A DNA stretch of 64,000 nt from Dendrophyllia cribrosa (Eukaryota; Cnidaria; Anthozoa; Scleractinia; Dendrophylliidae): NCBI GenBank assembly GCA_024195265.1, contig JAJLRJ010000006.1, positions 13,772,139 through 13,836,138 on the forward strand, given 5' to 3'. The notes under the pieces are model-generated. The model had not been told where the DNA came from. It worked only from the letters and a program-made list of their open reading frames with translations, and did not search any database. Shown piece by piece: positions 38,618 to 50,964 of the stretch. The position numbers were made by a program, and so were the translations under genes. How positions within the stretch are numbered: position 1 is the first letter of the stretch; each line of letters begins with the position of its first letter.

Positions 38618-41600
38618 GTGAGTCTCGGTCGTAGTATTTAGAACAAAGGGACTTTCTTTGCCGAATGACGTTTCGATAAAATTTATTAAAGCTTACGTTT
38701 GGTTGACGTTGTAACCTGGTGTAAAAAATTATAGTCGATCGGTCGTGTTTGAACGCTTGTAGTTGTAGTCAGTATAGTGGTATCTTGTTAGTGTTAGGGT
38801 CTGTAATTAACAAACAGACAAGCCGTAACCTTTCTTTGTTGGTACAGATTATAGAATATTTTACCTGCCAACTTTTCGTAAGTCAAATGCGCGAGATTTT
38901 CGTTTCTATATTACCCGAATTTTCGAAAAATTTCCGACTACTTCCAAACATTGCCAAAGATGTTTTGACGACTTCCAAACATTACTGAAGACGTTCCGAT
39001 GACTTCCGAACATTGCCAAAGTACCCGGAAGATGTTCCGATGAGAAATTGTACTGTATGCGTGTGATCGATGTTTTCAATAGCCGTTAAATACAGGAATG
39101 GCTCCGAGCCGTTTGAAAGGAAACCGCTGACCTCATTAGCATTCATTTCTCTCTTTTTTTGGTTGTGCCTGGATTAGAACGAAAGTAGGCTTTTATTATC
39201 AGATAAAATTAGGCCTAGGCAAAGCGATTATTAGATCTAAGCTAGATTCGCGATTAGGTTAGATTTAGGGATAGGGTCACCTTTTATAATTAAGTTTTTG
39301 TTGGGTTTGCCGGATCAACCCAGTGGTCTAGTGGTGAAGGAGGGATGTTAGCACGCAGGAGGTTCCGGGTTTGATTCTAGGTGATTTATTGCATTTTTCT
39401 TTTTCCGATAGGAAAAAAATTTTATAATTGGTGAAAATTTTTCTAAGTGTCGCTCGGAGCCATTCCTGCAATTAACGCCATGTGATGTTTTCGATCCGAG
39501 GGCGTGTGACTCACGCATAATGCATGTGAGTTGGCAGGTATGGAATACCCGTCTCTACACTTTTTACTGCGCCTTTCAATAACATGCGGAATTTGAAATT
39601 CAAATCTCCACCAATGGTTGCGTTATTCCCTGCCGTCAATCATAATTAATATGAAAGCCAACGGACCATGTAAAAAAGAAACAAACAAAATGGATCGAAA
39701 TCTACCAATCATAATGCACAGACGTGACCTTTTGAACTCATTGAAGTGAAGATCTGTTTCCTGAGAGGCAAGCTAAGATGATTGACGGCAGTGTAAAATG
39801 CAACCGTTGGTGGAAATTTGAATTTCAAATTCCGCATGTTATTGAGAGGCACAGTAAAGGTAATATAAAGCCTTAATTTAACAAACATTACTGCGCCTTT
39901 CAATAACATGCGGAATTTGAAATTCAAATTTCCACCAACGGTTGCGTTTTACATTGCCGTCAATCATCTTAGCTTACCTCTCAGGAAACAGATCTTCACT
40001 TGAATGAGTTCAAAAGGTCACGTCCGTGCATTATGATTGGTAGATTTCGATCCATTTTGTTTGTTTCTTTTTTACATGGTCCGTTGGCTTTCGTATTAAT
40101 TATGATTGACGGCAGGGAATAACGCAACCGTTGGTGGAGATTTGAATTTCAAATTCCACGTTATTGAAAGGCGCAGTAATGCCTGGTTCACATTAGTAAC
40201 ATAATGGCAAGATCCTCCTGGTATGGTCTTAACTGTTGTAGGAGAAACTGATTGAAGATTAAAGATTAAAGATGAAACTGAAAAAGACACCTTATGTTGA
40301 CATTTTATGTCACCAGTGTGAATAAGACAACGTAAAAACATTCCAACTTTTGAATTTAATATTCTGTGACAGGGTATACCAGTAGAAGAACTGTCTGTCA
40401 TCCATAATGGTTGCCTCATCTCCCAGGAAAATAAGTTGCGTCTTCAAGCTGGGGATGTCTGTTACACAGTGCTTCATCTCCCTGGTGGCAAGGGAGGGTT
40501 TGGTTCCATGCTACGAGCCCTTGGTGCCCAGATAGAGAAGACAACGAACAGAGAAGCTTGCAGGGACTTGAGTGGAAGACGGATGAGAGATATTAATGAT
40601 GAAAAAAAGTAAGAATCTTTCTGAGTTATTTGTACAAAACACTGTGACACCTTGACCTTGTGGGTACTATATTTACCTTTTTACTCCCAGAGTCAATTAT
40701 GGAGACATGTAGTGTAGTTCTAACTTTTCAGCTTGTGAATGAAATCCCAAAATAAAAGTAAAGCCTCTTCGGCAGTACTTTTACAAGGTACCTTTGTTTT
40801 TCAATATTCTACCAAGCAAAATTTGGGATTTTTCTTCGCACTCTTGGGGGTCAATAGATTAAGGACACTTCATTGTTCCAGACAGCTCAGGTTGATTTGA
40901 TCCGATAGACAGGGGTTGCAATAAAAGCCGGCCGCAACCTACGGTTTACAGCTGACTACCTTGCCTCTCACTGCTGGTTTGAAGAGCTCTAATTAAATCT
41001 CCCATCACACACTAAAACAAAACTACAACTACATACTTTCACTATTGTTCTTCAGTGTTCTTACCAGGCCGCGGCCTTGCGAGATTCCCGCAAAAAATTA
41101 AATGGCACATTAATGCCCCCTTGATAGCTCACAAGTTCAGATCAGATGCTACAAGCAAAATGGACTTATAAAAATCAGTGAGCAATTTTTCAATTGACAA
41201 TCAAATGCTTCAGTTTTTTCTGCTTAGAACTAAGTACAATTTGATGAAGACAACGCATCAAAAGTACCATTTTACTGCACCTTTCAATAACATGCGGAAT
41301 TTGAAATTCAAATCTCCACCAACGGTTGCGTTATTCCCTGCCGTCAATCATAATTAATACAAAAGCCAACGGACCATGTAGAAAAGAAACAAACAAAATG
41401 GATCGAAATCTACCAATCATAATGCACGGACGTGACCTTTTGAACTCATTGAAGTGACGATCTGTTTCCTGAGAGGTAAGCTAAGATGATTGACGGCAGT
41501 GTAAAACGCAACTGTTGGTGGAAATTTGAATTTCAAATTCCGCATGTTATTGAAAGGCGCAGTAAAGCCTTCAACCAGTTTAAGGTGGCTGAACACAGTT

Positions 41601-44600
41601 TGCGCGCGCTCTTCAATTTCAGCTGCTTACGTGAGTCAGCGCGCGCAGAGTTTTGAGAAAAACAAACGTGGCGCCTGTTCAGCGATCATTTTATTTTGCT
41701 CAGCGTGGATCGCGAAAGTGTTGTTTTTCGTCTTAAAATCAAACAATTTGTTGTTCGTAAAAATGTTTGTTGAATCAACAGATAATATATAGAACCATTG
41801 AAGAAATACACTGCCTTTTTGGTCGTTTTTGTCTTTGGATCGAGAACCCAGTCAAATGCAACGCATGCGCAGTTGACCAAAAAATTGTGACTGGATGTTT
41901 TAGCGACTTTCCTCGGAAACGTGCTGATTTCTAGAAAACTACTCATTAGAATTTCACGAAATTTGGCACAATAATAGTTCCGAATATGCCGAACTCACCT
42001 GCCATCAAAAATTTGAAATCTAACAGAGGAGATTTTTACAAAACGCAAACATATTAAACCACAAATTACGGAAGATCCCTCTGTCAAAATTACATGAGAC
42101 CAGTGTTAACATGCGAATATTTTTACGAGTTTACTGGAGACAAATGATGGACAAAATCTAATGACTAGATTTTCTGAAAATAAAAGAAACCAAATATTGC
42201 AGGCTGATTTTCATTCCACCGTGTTGCCATGGCAACACCCTAAAAGCTCAACAAAAATATCAAAATATATAGTTTGTTGCTTAATCGTATGCCTCGCCAA
42301 TTTTGGGCGCCCAGACGTTAGTGGTTTTAAAATGACAATGAATGACGCATAGGTATAGTGAAACTGTGTTCAGCCACCTTAATAAAAATTAAACTGGTTT
42401 GAAAATTTTCAAACCCAAAAAAATTGGACTGCAGCATATCCATGCACCCTACAACAATTTTAGTGTTTAGCACTACACTTAAAAACTGCGGCCTTGCTCT
42501 CATGGTAGGAAAAAAATGATCATAAATGGCATATAATTAGATGCACACAATACTTGAAATTGTATTTCCAAACCTCTAAATTTTGTAATTTTCTATGAAA
42601 GCCTGTCCCCAGATCCCCTTAGTAGAGAGGCCCCTTATTTCCTCACAGTTGTCAAGCTAAAGCAGACGTACCTCTATGAAAGAGCAGTGGTGTAGTGATA
42701 AGCCTGAAAGACTTGTGTTCTAAAGTCGGAGGTTCAAGCATGGACAAGTCATGTCATTTTCCTAGCCCAAAAAACAAATTACTCCACATAATCTTTTTCC
42801 ACCCAGGTGTAAAGATGGGAACACCAATGAACGAAATGCAGGGGTAATCTTGCAGACATTTAACATCCCATCCAAGGGGTTTTAGCAATACTGCTAGTTG
42901 CCATAGAAACTGGAAACTGTACCTTTAAATCCAAATTTATTGATATAAATTTGTTTGAAGAAGAGGTTCAACAAAAGCAAACACTTACTTATTCTTACTT
43001 CTTCTGTTTTGAATCTTTTAGAATAGCTGAGTGGGTTTCTAAACAAGCTGAGAGAGAACGTGAACAAGAAAGACAGAAACAAGAGCGGAAGGAGAGAAAG
43101 CGGAGGGTGCCAAAACACACATTTGATGATGCATCATACACACAGCACATCCAGGAAAATTCAGAAAGAATAGAGGATGCTTTACAACAAGGTAAAACAT
43201 TTTAATGAACTGAAGTGAGCCACCTCAAAGGGCCGTTAAAGACTAGAGAGGGCCCCTTTACATGTAGATTAAATGAATGCATGTGTCAGAGGACAAGAGG
43301 TGTAATAACGGGAAGGAACATGTCTTGTGTTGATTGTTGTTAACCATACTGGTTGAGCTAGTGTGTATACAGTACTGTCCAATAGTAGTGAGAGTGAATT
43401 TCATTTCAAATTGGACGAAAATTGGCAAAAAAACACCCAAATATACACCAAATGCAAATATGGCGGCCGATTTATTATTCCTTTATATGTACATGTATGT
43501 TAATTAGCCTGACTAGCCTCATTTTAGAGTAAACATTCTTTTGAACTTTGCACATGCTAACGAGGCCAGTGAGATTAATTTACATACACATAAAAGAATT
43601 ATAAATCAGCAGCCATATTTGCATTCAGTGTATTAATTATTTAAAAGAAATAAAGCTTCTTCGAACTTTTGTATGTGCATTTGTCCTGATAAAAATAAAA
43701 ATTTTGCTTCAATCCGCAAAAGATCACACGAAATTTCAAACAATATTTCATTTAGAAGATGTAATGTTCATCATATCATGAGCGTGGGACAAAAAAACAA
43801 AATCTGAGTCCCTGACAGGATTCGAACCTATGACCTTCTGCACACCAGTCGGATGCTCTAACCACTGAGTGACCAGACAGGAATCGAACCTACGACCTTC
43901 CGCCCACCAGTTGGATGCTCTAACCACTGAGTGACCAGACAGGATTTGAACCTATGACCTTCCGCACACCAGTTGGATGCTCTAACCACTGAGTGACCAG
44001 ACAGGAATCGAACCTATGACCTTCCGCACACCAGTTGGATGCTCTAACCACTGAGTGACCGGACAGGAATCGAACCTATGACCTTCCGCACACCAGTCGG
44101 ATGCTCTAACCACTGAGTGACCAGACAGGAATCGAACCTACGACCTTCCGCCCACCAGTTGGATGCTCTAACCACTGAGTGACCAGACAGGAATTGAACC
44201 TACGACCTTCCGCACACCAGTTGGATGCTCTAACCACTGAGTGACCAGACAGGATTCGAACCTATGACCTTCCGCACACCAGTTGGATGCTCTTACCACT
44301 GAGTGACCAGACAGGATTTGAACCTATGACCTTCCGCACACCAGTTGGATGCTCTAACCACTGAGTGACCAGACAGGAATCGAACCTATGACCTTCCGCA
44401 CACCAGTTGGATGCTCTAACCACTGAGTGACCAGACAGGAATCGAACAGATGACCTTCTGCACACCAGTTGAATGCTCTAACCATCGAGTGACCAGACAG
44501 GAATCGAACCTATGACCTTCTGCTTCAACAGTCGGATGCTCTAACCACTGAGTGACCAGACAGGATTCGAACCTATGACCTTCTGCACACCAGTCGGATG

Positions 44601-46561
44601 CTCTAACCACTGAGTGACCAGACAGGATTCGAACCTATGACCTTCTGCTTCAACAGTCTGATGCTCTAACCACTGAGTGACCAGAGATTGTGGCGAGCTG
44701 GGTCATGCTGTTCTGCTGTCTGGAATATGTTTTACTCTTAACTGTTAATCTGGAAAAAAATTCTGTCGAAGTGGCCTCGGCATTAAAGGGGCTATGTCAC
44801 TTATTTTTAGTATCACTTTGAAAAGCCAAAAAACATATTTAATTGTTTCAATGGCAACCTACAAATAATGGTCCAGTTTTGTTAATAAATACTCTACTAG
44901 TGTGTAGAAACTAGAATTTGTTATCTTTGGTTGCGAATAGCCAGGATGGAAATGGATTGCAACTTGAAAAAATTTGCCATTTTTTTTGTTTCTCCCAAGT
45001 GTCGTGGAAAAATCGCAGAAAAACTTATTGTGGTTTGTTCTTCCTTGAAGAAATCACTTGATATTATCTTCTTGGTGTCCTAAAAGCAATCTTATGTTTG
45101 AGCAAAGGTACTTTATCGACTATTTAGTGTATTTTGACCAAAACACAGCACAATTTGCATGACAATGCCCCTTTAACGTGCCTTGGATTTCATCCACAGA
45201 ATTGTAAAGCGATATGAACAATATTGGTGTGAATAAGTGCTATATAAATAATAAAAGTTTCTTGTCTAAGAAAAAAACATAATGGCTGAAACTAGGCCTT
45301 AACCCTTTAACCCCTAAGGCGAATGCCATTTTTTTCCAAATTGATAAATACAAACTCTGCTCCCATGTATGATATACCATTTGAAAACTTTTCATCAGGG
45401 TATTTCATAAATCATATCAGCATTTATGAAGGAAATTATGGCTTTCATAGAAATTAGTTTAAAACACAAAAATAAAAACGTTAAATAATGTCATACTATT
45501 TTGGTGTGTTAGGTATACCCCTAAACTATAGCTTATTTTGCAGCTCTCAGTGCACAGATTAATGTGGCACATGTCTTAAACTATGGATGTACTCAGAAAA
45601 AAAATTCCAAAAGTTATAGGGGTGGTCAACTACATCATAAATAGGAGGGGGCACAATTTTATGCTTTCAATGAGTAGATCCTTACAAGGCAATTTTGGTG
45701 ACCAAAATTCATACAAATCTACCAAATATTGGCCAAGTTATGACATCATGTGCCAATTGGCACTCTTAGGGCTTAAAGGGTTAAACCACCAACCTTTTGA
45801 TCAAAAATCCAACACTCTAGCCACTACACCACCGACAGTGTCTCCACTGTTTCCAGACATCTTACATAATATCTGCACAAAGCTGATTAGAAATGCTGGA
45901 GGTTATCCATAAAAAGCTTGAGTTGATCAGCAGGTGTACTCCAAGCCCTTATACCTTATACCATCCTTAATAATATTGTAAGTTGTGAATCAAAATTGCT
46001 ATCAACAAGGGTTTTTCTCCCTTTCCATATATATATATATATATATATAAACAGTATGTAGGGGAAACATCTAACTGCATAAGAACACGTGCAAATCAAC
46101 ACCGTTCGGATATCAGTACCGGTAATAAAAACATCCCAACAGTTAGACACTTCAGAGCGTGTGGGTTGCAGCACTTTAAACTAACTGTGGTTGAAAAAGT
46201 CAGACGACACGATACGGAGACAAGGCGTGCGAGGGAAAATTTATGGATTGAACGTATAAAACCTGCCATAAACGGCCAGTCTTAAGCAGTTAACATTTTG
46301 TGCACGCGCGCGTGCATGTCGGTTTGTTTTATTCCATTACGTTATTCAAATGCGCGCTGCAGCCAATAAGGTTTAATTGTTTAATCGTATGCGAGTTCGT
46401 ATTTGCAACGAACCGCATTTCCGTTAATAGCAAATTTTGAAATGTTGTAAGCAAGCCATAATGCAATAATTCTCCTGAAGAAGGCCGTGAGGCCGAAACG
46501 TTGAGAATAAATCTGTCAAAAGTCTTGACTGGAGTCGGAGCTTATTGTTTTACAAGTGAAA

Positions 46562-46626
<65 letters not shown>

Positions 46627-49482
46627 TTGTGACAGGTCTCTCAAACAATGCTGTATGCCTTGTCGAAGACAGAGGATCACTCTAGTAAAGTGCGATCTTG
46701 TAGCTTGAAAAGATTAATGTAGAATGAGTTGTAATATCAAGCTTACAACTCCATATCTTGACTTGATTGTGCTTTATTGACCCTACGTTTCGGCCATCAC
46801 GGCCTTCTTCAGGGGAGTTACAACTATGGTAAGGCTTGCGTAAACCGTTGGCTATTCAAAACTATAACGTGACATGTATGGCGTCTGTGATTGGTAGATA
46901 AACTAACAAAGTTATGCGCGCGCTAGAAAGTGCGCGCACTAATGTGGGTTAAATAAGCGTGCACTGAAACGCGCGCGTCTTAATGTGGCGTAGTAGGAGA
47001 AAAATATATTAGTGTAAAATATAGATAGATTATCAATATAGTAACTAGGAAATGTATACCTAATATAAAAAGTATAAGTGTATCATAATGCGGCACCTAA
47101 ATGCAGTATGGCTCCGAGAGAAGGAAAGGATAATAAGTGAGTTCAGTCAAAATTAATATTAAGCTTGTGTAGACAGCAAATAAATTCAATAAAATGAAGG
47201 TGTAAATGAAATAAAATGAAATGAAACCAGAAACTAGATCAAGTTATTAATTACTGGTTTCAGTCTGTTAATCCAGTAACTTTCTCTTGTTCTTCTTGTG
47301 TCTAGATTCCTGTTTCGTACTTTTTCGTTGACTGATAACTTCATGTGCTGGCGTGGAGTGGGTAGACTATCAACTCCGGCCCCTTGTAGAGAGGTTACCA
47401 TCTTACGTCAAAGACGACAACGATTTCCTAAGGAAACTAAATGACCTCAATGAGAAGCAGACTTTACCAACTGGAACCCTGCTCGTCACATGGGACGTCA
47501 AATCTCTATACACAAATATCCCCCATGAGGGTGGCATGAGAGCCTGCAAACATTTCATGCGTCTCAACAATTTCTCTGAAAATAAAATTGAAACTGTCCT
47601 ATCCTTCATCAAGCTTGTCTTAACTTGTAACAACTTGAATTTCCAAGGGAATCATTACATCCAAAAAACAGGAACTGCAATGGGTACGAAGATGGCACCC
47701 ACTTACGCCAACTTATTCATGGGACATTTAGAAGCTACATGTCTGGAGCAAACGGCCTTCAAACCATTAATATTTTTCAGATACATCGACGATATCTTCT
47801 TTTTGTGGACACATGGCAATGACAAACTAAATCAATTCTTTGAACTATGCAACTCCTTTGACCCACACATCAAATTCGAACAGACAATCTCACCCACTAC
47901 AGTGCCATTCCTTGATGTACAAGTTATTCTTGAAGACGGCTTAATTACTACTGACCTCTATACTAAACCTACTGACACGCATCAGTACCTCAACTGGACT
48001 AGCTGTCACCCACGCCACACAAAAACTGCGATACCATTTAGTCTAGCCCTCCGGCTTCGCAGGATCTGCTCTAAAAACAGCTTTTTTGAGAACAGAGCCA
48101 AAGATCTGCATCGAATCCTGTTAGAGCGCGGATACAAGAGTAAATTAATTAAAGAGTCTATTGATCGAGCAAGGCAAATATCACGACAAGAAGTGCTAAA
48201 AACTGATTATAACAGCACTGATAATGATAGAGTTCCATTTGTAGTAACATACAACCCTGCACTTCCTAACATCAAGAAAGTTATCAAAGACCACCATCAA
48301 CTGCTCTGCACCTCACCAAGATGTAAAGATATCTTGTCTAAACCTCCACTCGTCGCTTACAGAAAAGGTCGTAACTTGTCACAGCTACTCACCAGTAGGC
48401 GCCTACAACCGGACAATCCAAACACCCATACACCCACCTCTGTGTATACACCGGACAGTGATGCAACTAAATGTACCATTTGTAGCCGCTCATTCAACTG
48501 CAACAAAGGCCTCAAAATACACATTACACACATGCACAAACAGCACAGACCTACGCCTAATACCAAGCCGGGATTTTGGCCGTGCATGTCTGATCCACGT
48601 TGTGCCTGTTGCCTATCATATGGCTCGTTCTCCAGTTCAGTAACAAGTACAACCACCCGTGAAACAGTTATCTTGAAACAACACAGTAACTGCCAAACTG
48701 AGAATGTTATCTACCTGATCACTTGTGCCAAGTGTAAAGATCAGTACATTGGAGAGACAAAAAACAGCATACACATGAGAGCAAACCAACATAGATCAGA
48801 CATCACCATCGGGAATAAGAACATCCCTACAGTAAGACATTTCAAAAAATGTGGACGCCAGCACATGAAGTTATCAGTCATCGAAAAAGTACGAAACAGG
48901 AATCTAGACACAAGAAGAACAAGAGAAAGTTACTGGATTAACAGACTGAAACCAGTAATTAATAACTTGATCTAGTTTCTGGTTTCATTTCATTTTATTT
49001 CATTTACACCTTCATTTTATTGAATTTATTTGCTGTCTACACAAGCTTAATATTAATTTTGACTGAACTCACTTATTATCCTTTCCTTCTCTCGGAGCCA
49101 TACTGCATTTAGGTGCCGCATTATGATACACTTATACTTTTTATATTAGGTATACATTTCCTAGTTACTATATTGATAATCTATCTATATTTTACACTAA
49201 TATATTTTTCTCCTACTACGCCACATTAAGACGCGCGCGTTTCAGTGCACGCTTATTTAACCCACATTAGTGCGCGCACTTTCTAGCGCGCGCATAACTT
49301 TGTTAGTTTATCTACCAATCACAGACGCCATACATGTCACGTTATAGTTTTGAATAGCCAACGGTTTACGCAAGCCTTACCATAGTTGTAACTCCCCTGA
49401 AGAAGGCCGTGATGGCCGAAACGTAGGGTCAATAAAGCACAATCAAGTCAAGATATGGAGTTGTAAGCTTGATATTACAACT

Positions 49483-49548
<66 letters not shown>

Positions 49549-50923
49549 AAAGGGAGAAAGCGATGATACAATAGCTGTAATCAAAGGGCTCTTCAAGCCA
49601 TCTCGTTAATGCGTTAGAAGGTGAGGTTAATAAAAAAATAGGCAGTCTATGACTGCATGTAGCTTACTGCGCCTGTTATTACTTAGGTTATCGTAGGATT
49701 TCCTTCCCCCCCTTGCCCCCTGGATTTCCAAGCCAAGAGACCCCCCTCTCCTGCCCGGATTTGCAATAAAGTTTTGGAAGCCCTAAATTTACAGGTAATG
49801 AGAAAAAAAATACATGTAATCGCATTCAGAAGATTTTGTTTTTATAATTTTCAAAACCGTGGTGACGAGTGCTATAAATTGGTGAAACATTTTAAAAATA
49901 AATATTGCGTGACGCATCATGAACCCCCCCTCCCCCCCCCCCCCCCCCCCCCCGCTGTGATTTCAAGACTAAATCGAAGTGAAATTTTTCTAGTTCCTAA
50001 TAACTGCTTTGATTTTGCCATGTATTAGTTTTTCCTGGCTTCATAGTTTATTCAAAGTGTTGTCGCAAATACACAATATTTCCTTGAATGAAAATGTCTT
50101 TCCCTTGAATAAAAGAGTTAAACGCTTATCAGAATTCAGTGATTTTCTGCTTCCGGAAGGCTTAGCGATTTGTTTATCCTAATTGCAGCGCTAGCGTCTG
50201 CGAATTATATTATAAACATCACAAAATAATATTTAAATTCAGCAACCTACTTTATTATATCTAGTGTTTTCTAAAATTTCCGACTTTTCATGTGTATATA
50301 GAATGCCATTCTTATCCAATTTAGTTTAGTCTCAAGAGGAAAACGCGTCAAATTATCGCATCAAGGAAACTGTCGGCCACACAAATTTGTTCAGCATCTG
50401 GCGAATTTCTCGCTCGACCGATTGTGGTCAAGTTTTCTAAATATTTGTCAAAAGCTACTAATAAGACAAAGAAACAGTCTATGAAATGTTTCTTACAAAG
50501 TAAATGGACATTAAAAAATGTGACTTTCTTTACCGTAGTTTTCCAGGAATGCTTGAAAATTCTTAGAAAAGTCTGCCGCTTCGAGTATAAATTCTGAAAG
50601 AAGACATGTCCTCACTTGTGACAAATTTCATCGCTTTCAGCTCTCAAACCACCACTACAAAGGCATAAAAATCTTCTAAAGGACTTTTTCTTTCCATTTC
50701 AAAGTCTTAAAAGGCGTGCTTTCATTCCGGTTATGCAAAATGAACGTCTACAAAATGAAAGCGTGGAGTTCACGGGCGGCCATATTTGTTAGAAATCTGA
50801 TAGTCTTCTGAGGGAACATTCGATTCGGGCCATTCGAAGCTATCCTCTACAAACGTTGAGCAACCGACGAGGTTCCAAAACAAAAAAGGAGTTAAGATCG
50901 GGGAAAATCGGGTCAAAATCGGC

Positions 50924-50964
<41 letters not shown>

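Larger units (their letters stand above)
46720..49489 (+). mobile_element. Penelope-like retroelement with 635-bp inverted arms
   Basis: The left arm (46720-47354) is the complement of the right arm (48855-49489), both exactly 635 bp and nearly identical. The arm includes the last 40 codons of the ORF plus the 3' untranslated tail. Between the arms lies an open frame encoding reverse transcriptase and GIY-YIG endonuclease. Long (TA)n runs lie close to the left end (about 46566-46622) and directly at the right end (49490-49546). A 5'-truncated insertion with an inverted 3'-end copy at its front is typical of Penelope-like elements. Sits in SDE2 intron 3 in the same direction as the gene. Confidence 0.92.

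Noticed and set aside
41526..41792. 88-codon frame shared with 57657-57965
   Set aside because: Both lie in copies of the TTAA transposon and are open because the copies are nearly identical; composition is not protein-like.
44262..44610. Protein-coding frames within the tRNA-like array
   Set aside because: They are translations of the tandem repeat and repeat the same peptide with the unit period.
43812..44688. CRISPR-like regular repeat array
   Set aside because: Units are contiguous tandem copies with tRNA A/B-box sequence and no unique spacers, in a eukaryotic intron.
43812..44688. Cluster of functional tRNA genes
   Set aside because: No unit has a complementary acceptor stem or a clear anticodon stem; the joins replace the tRNA ends.
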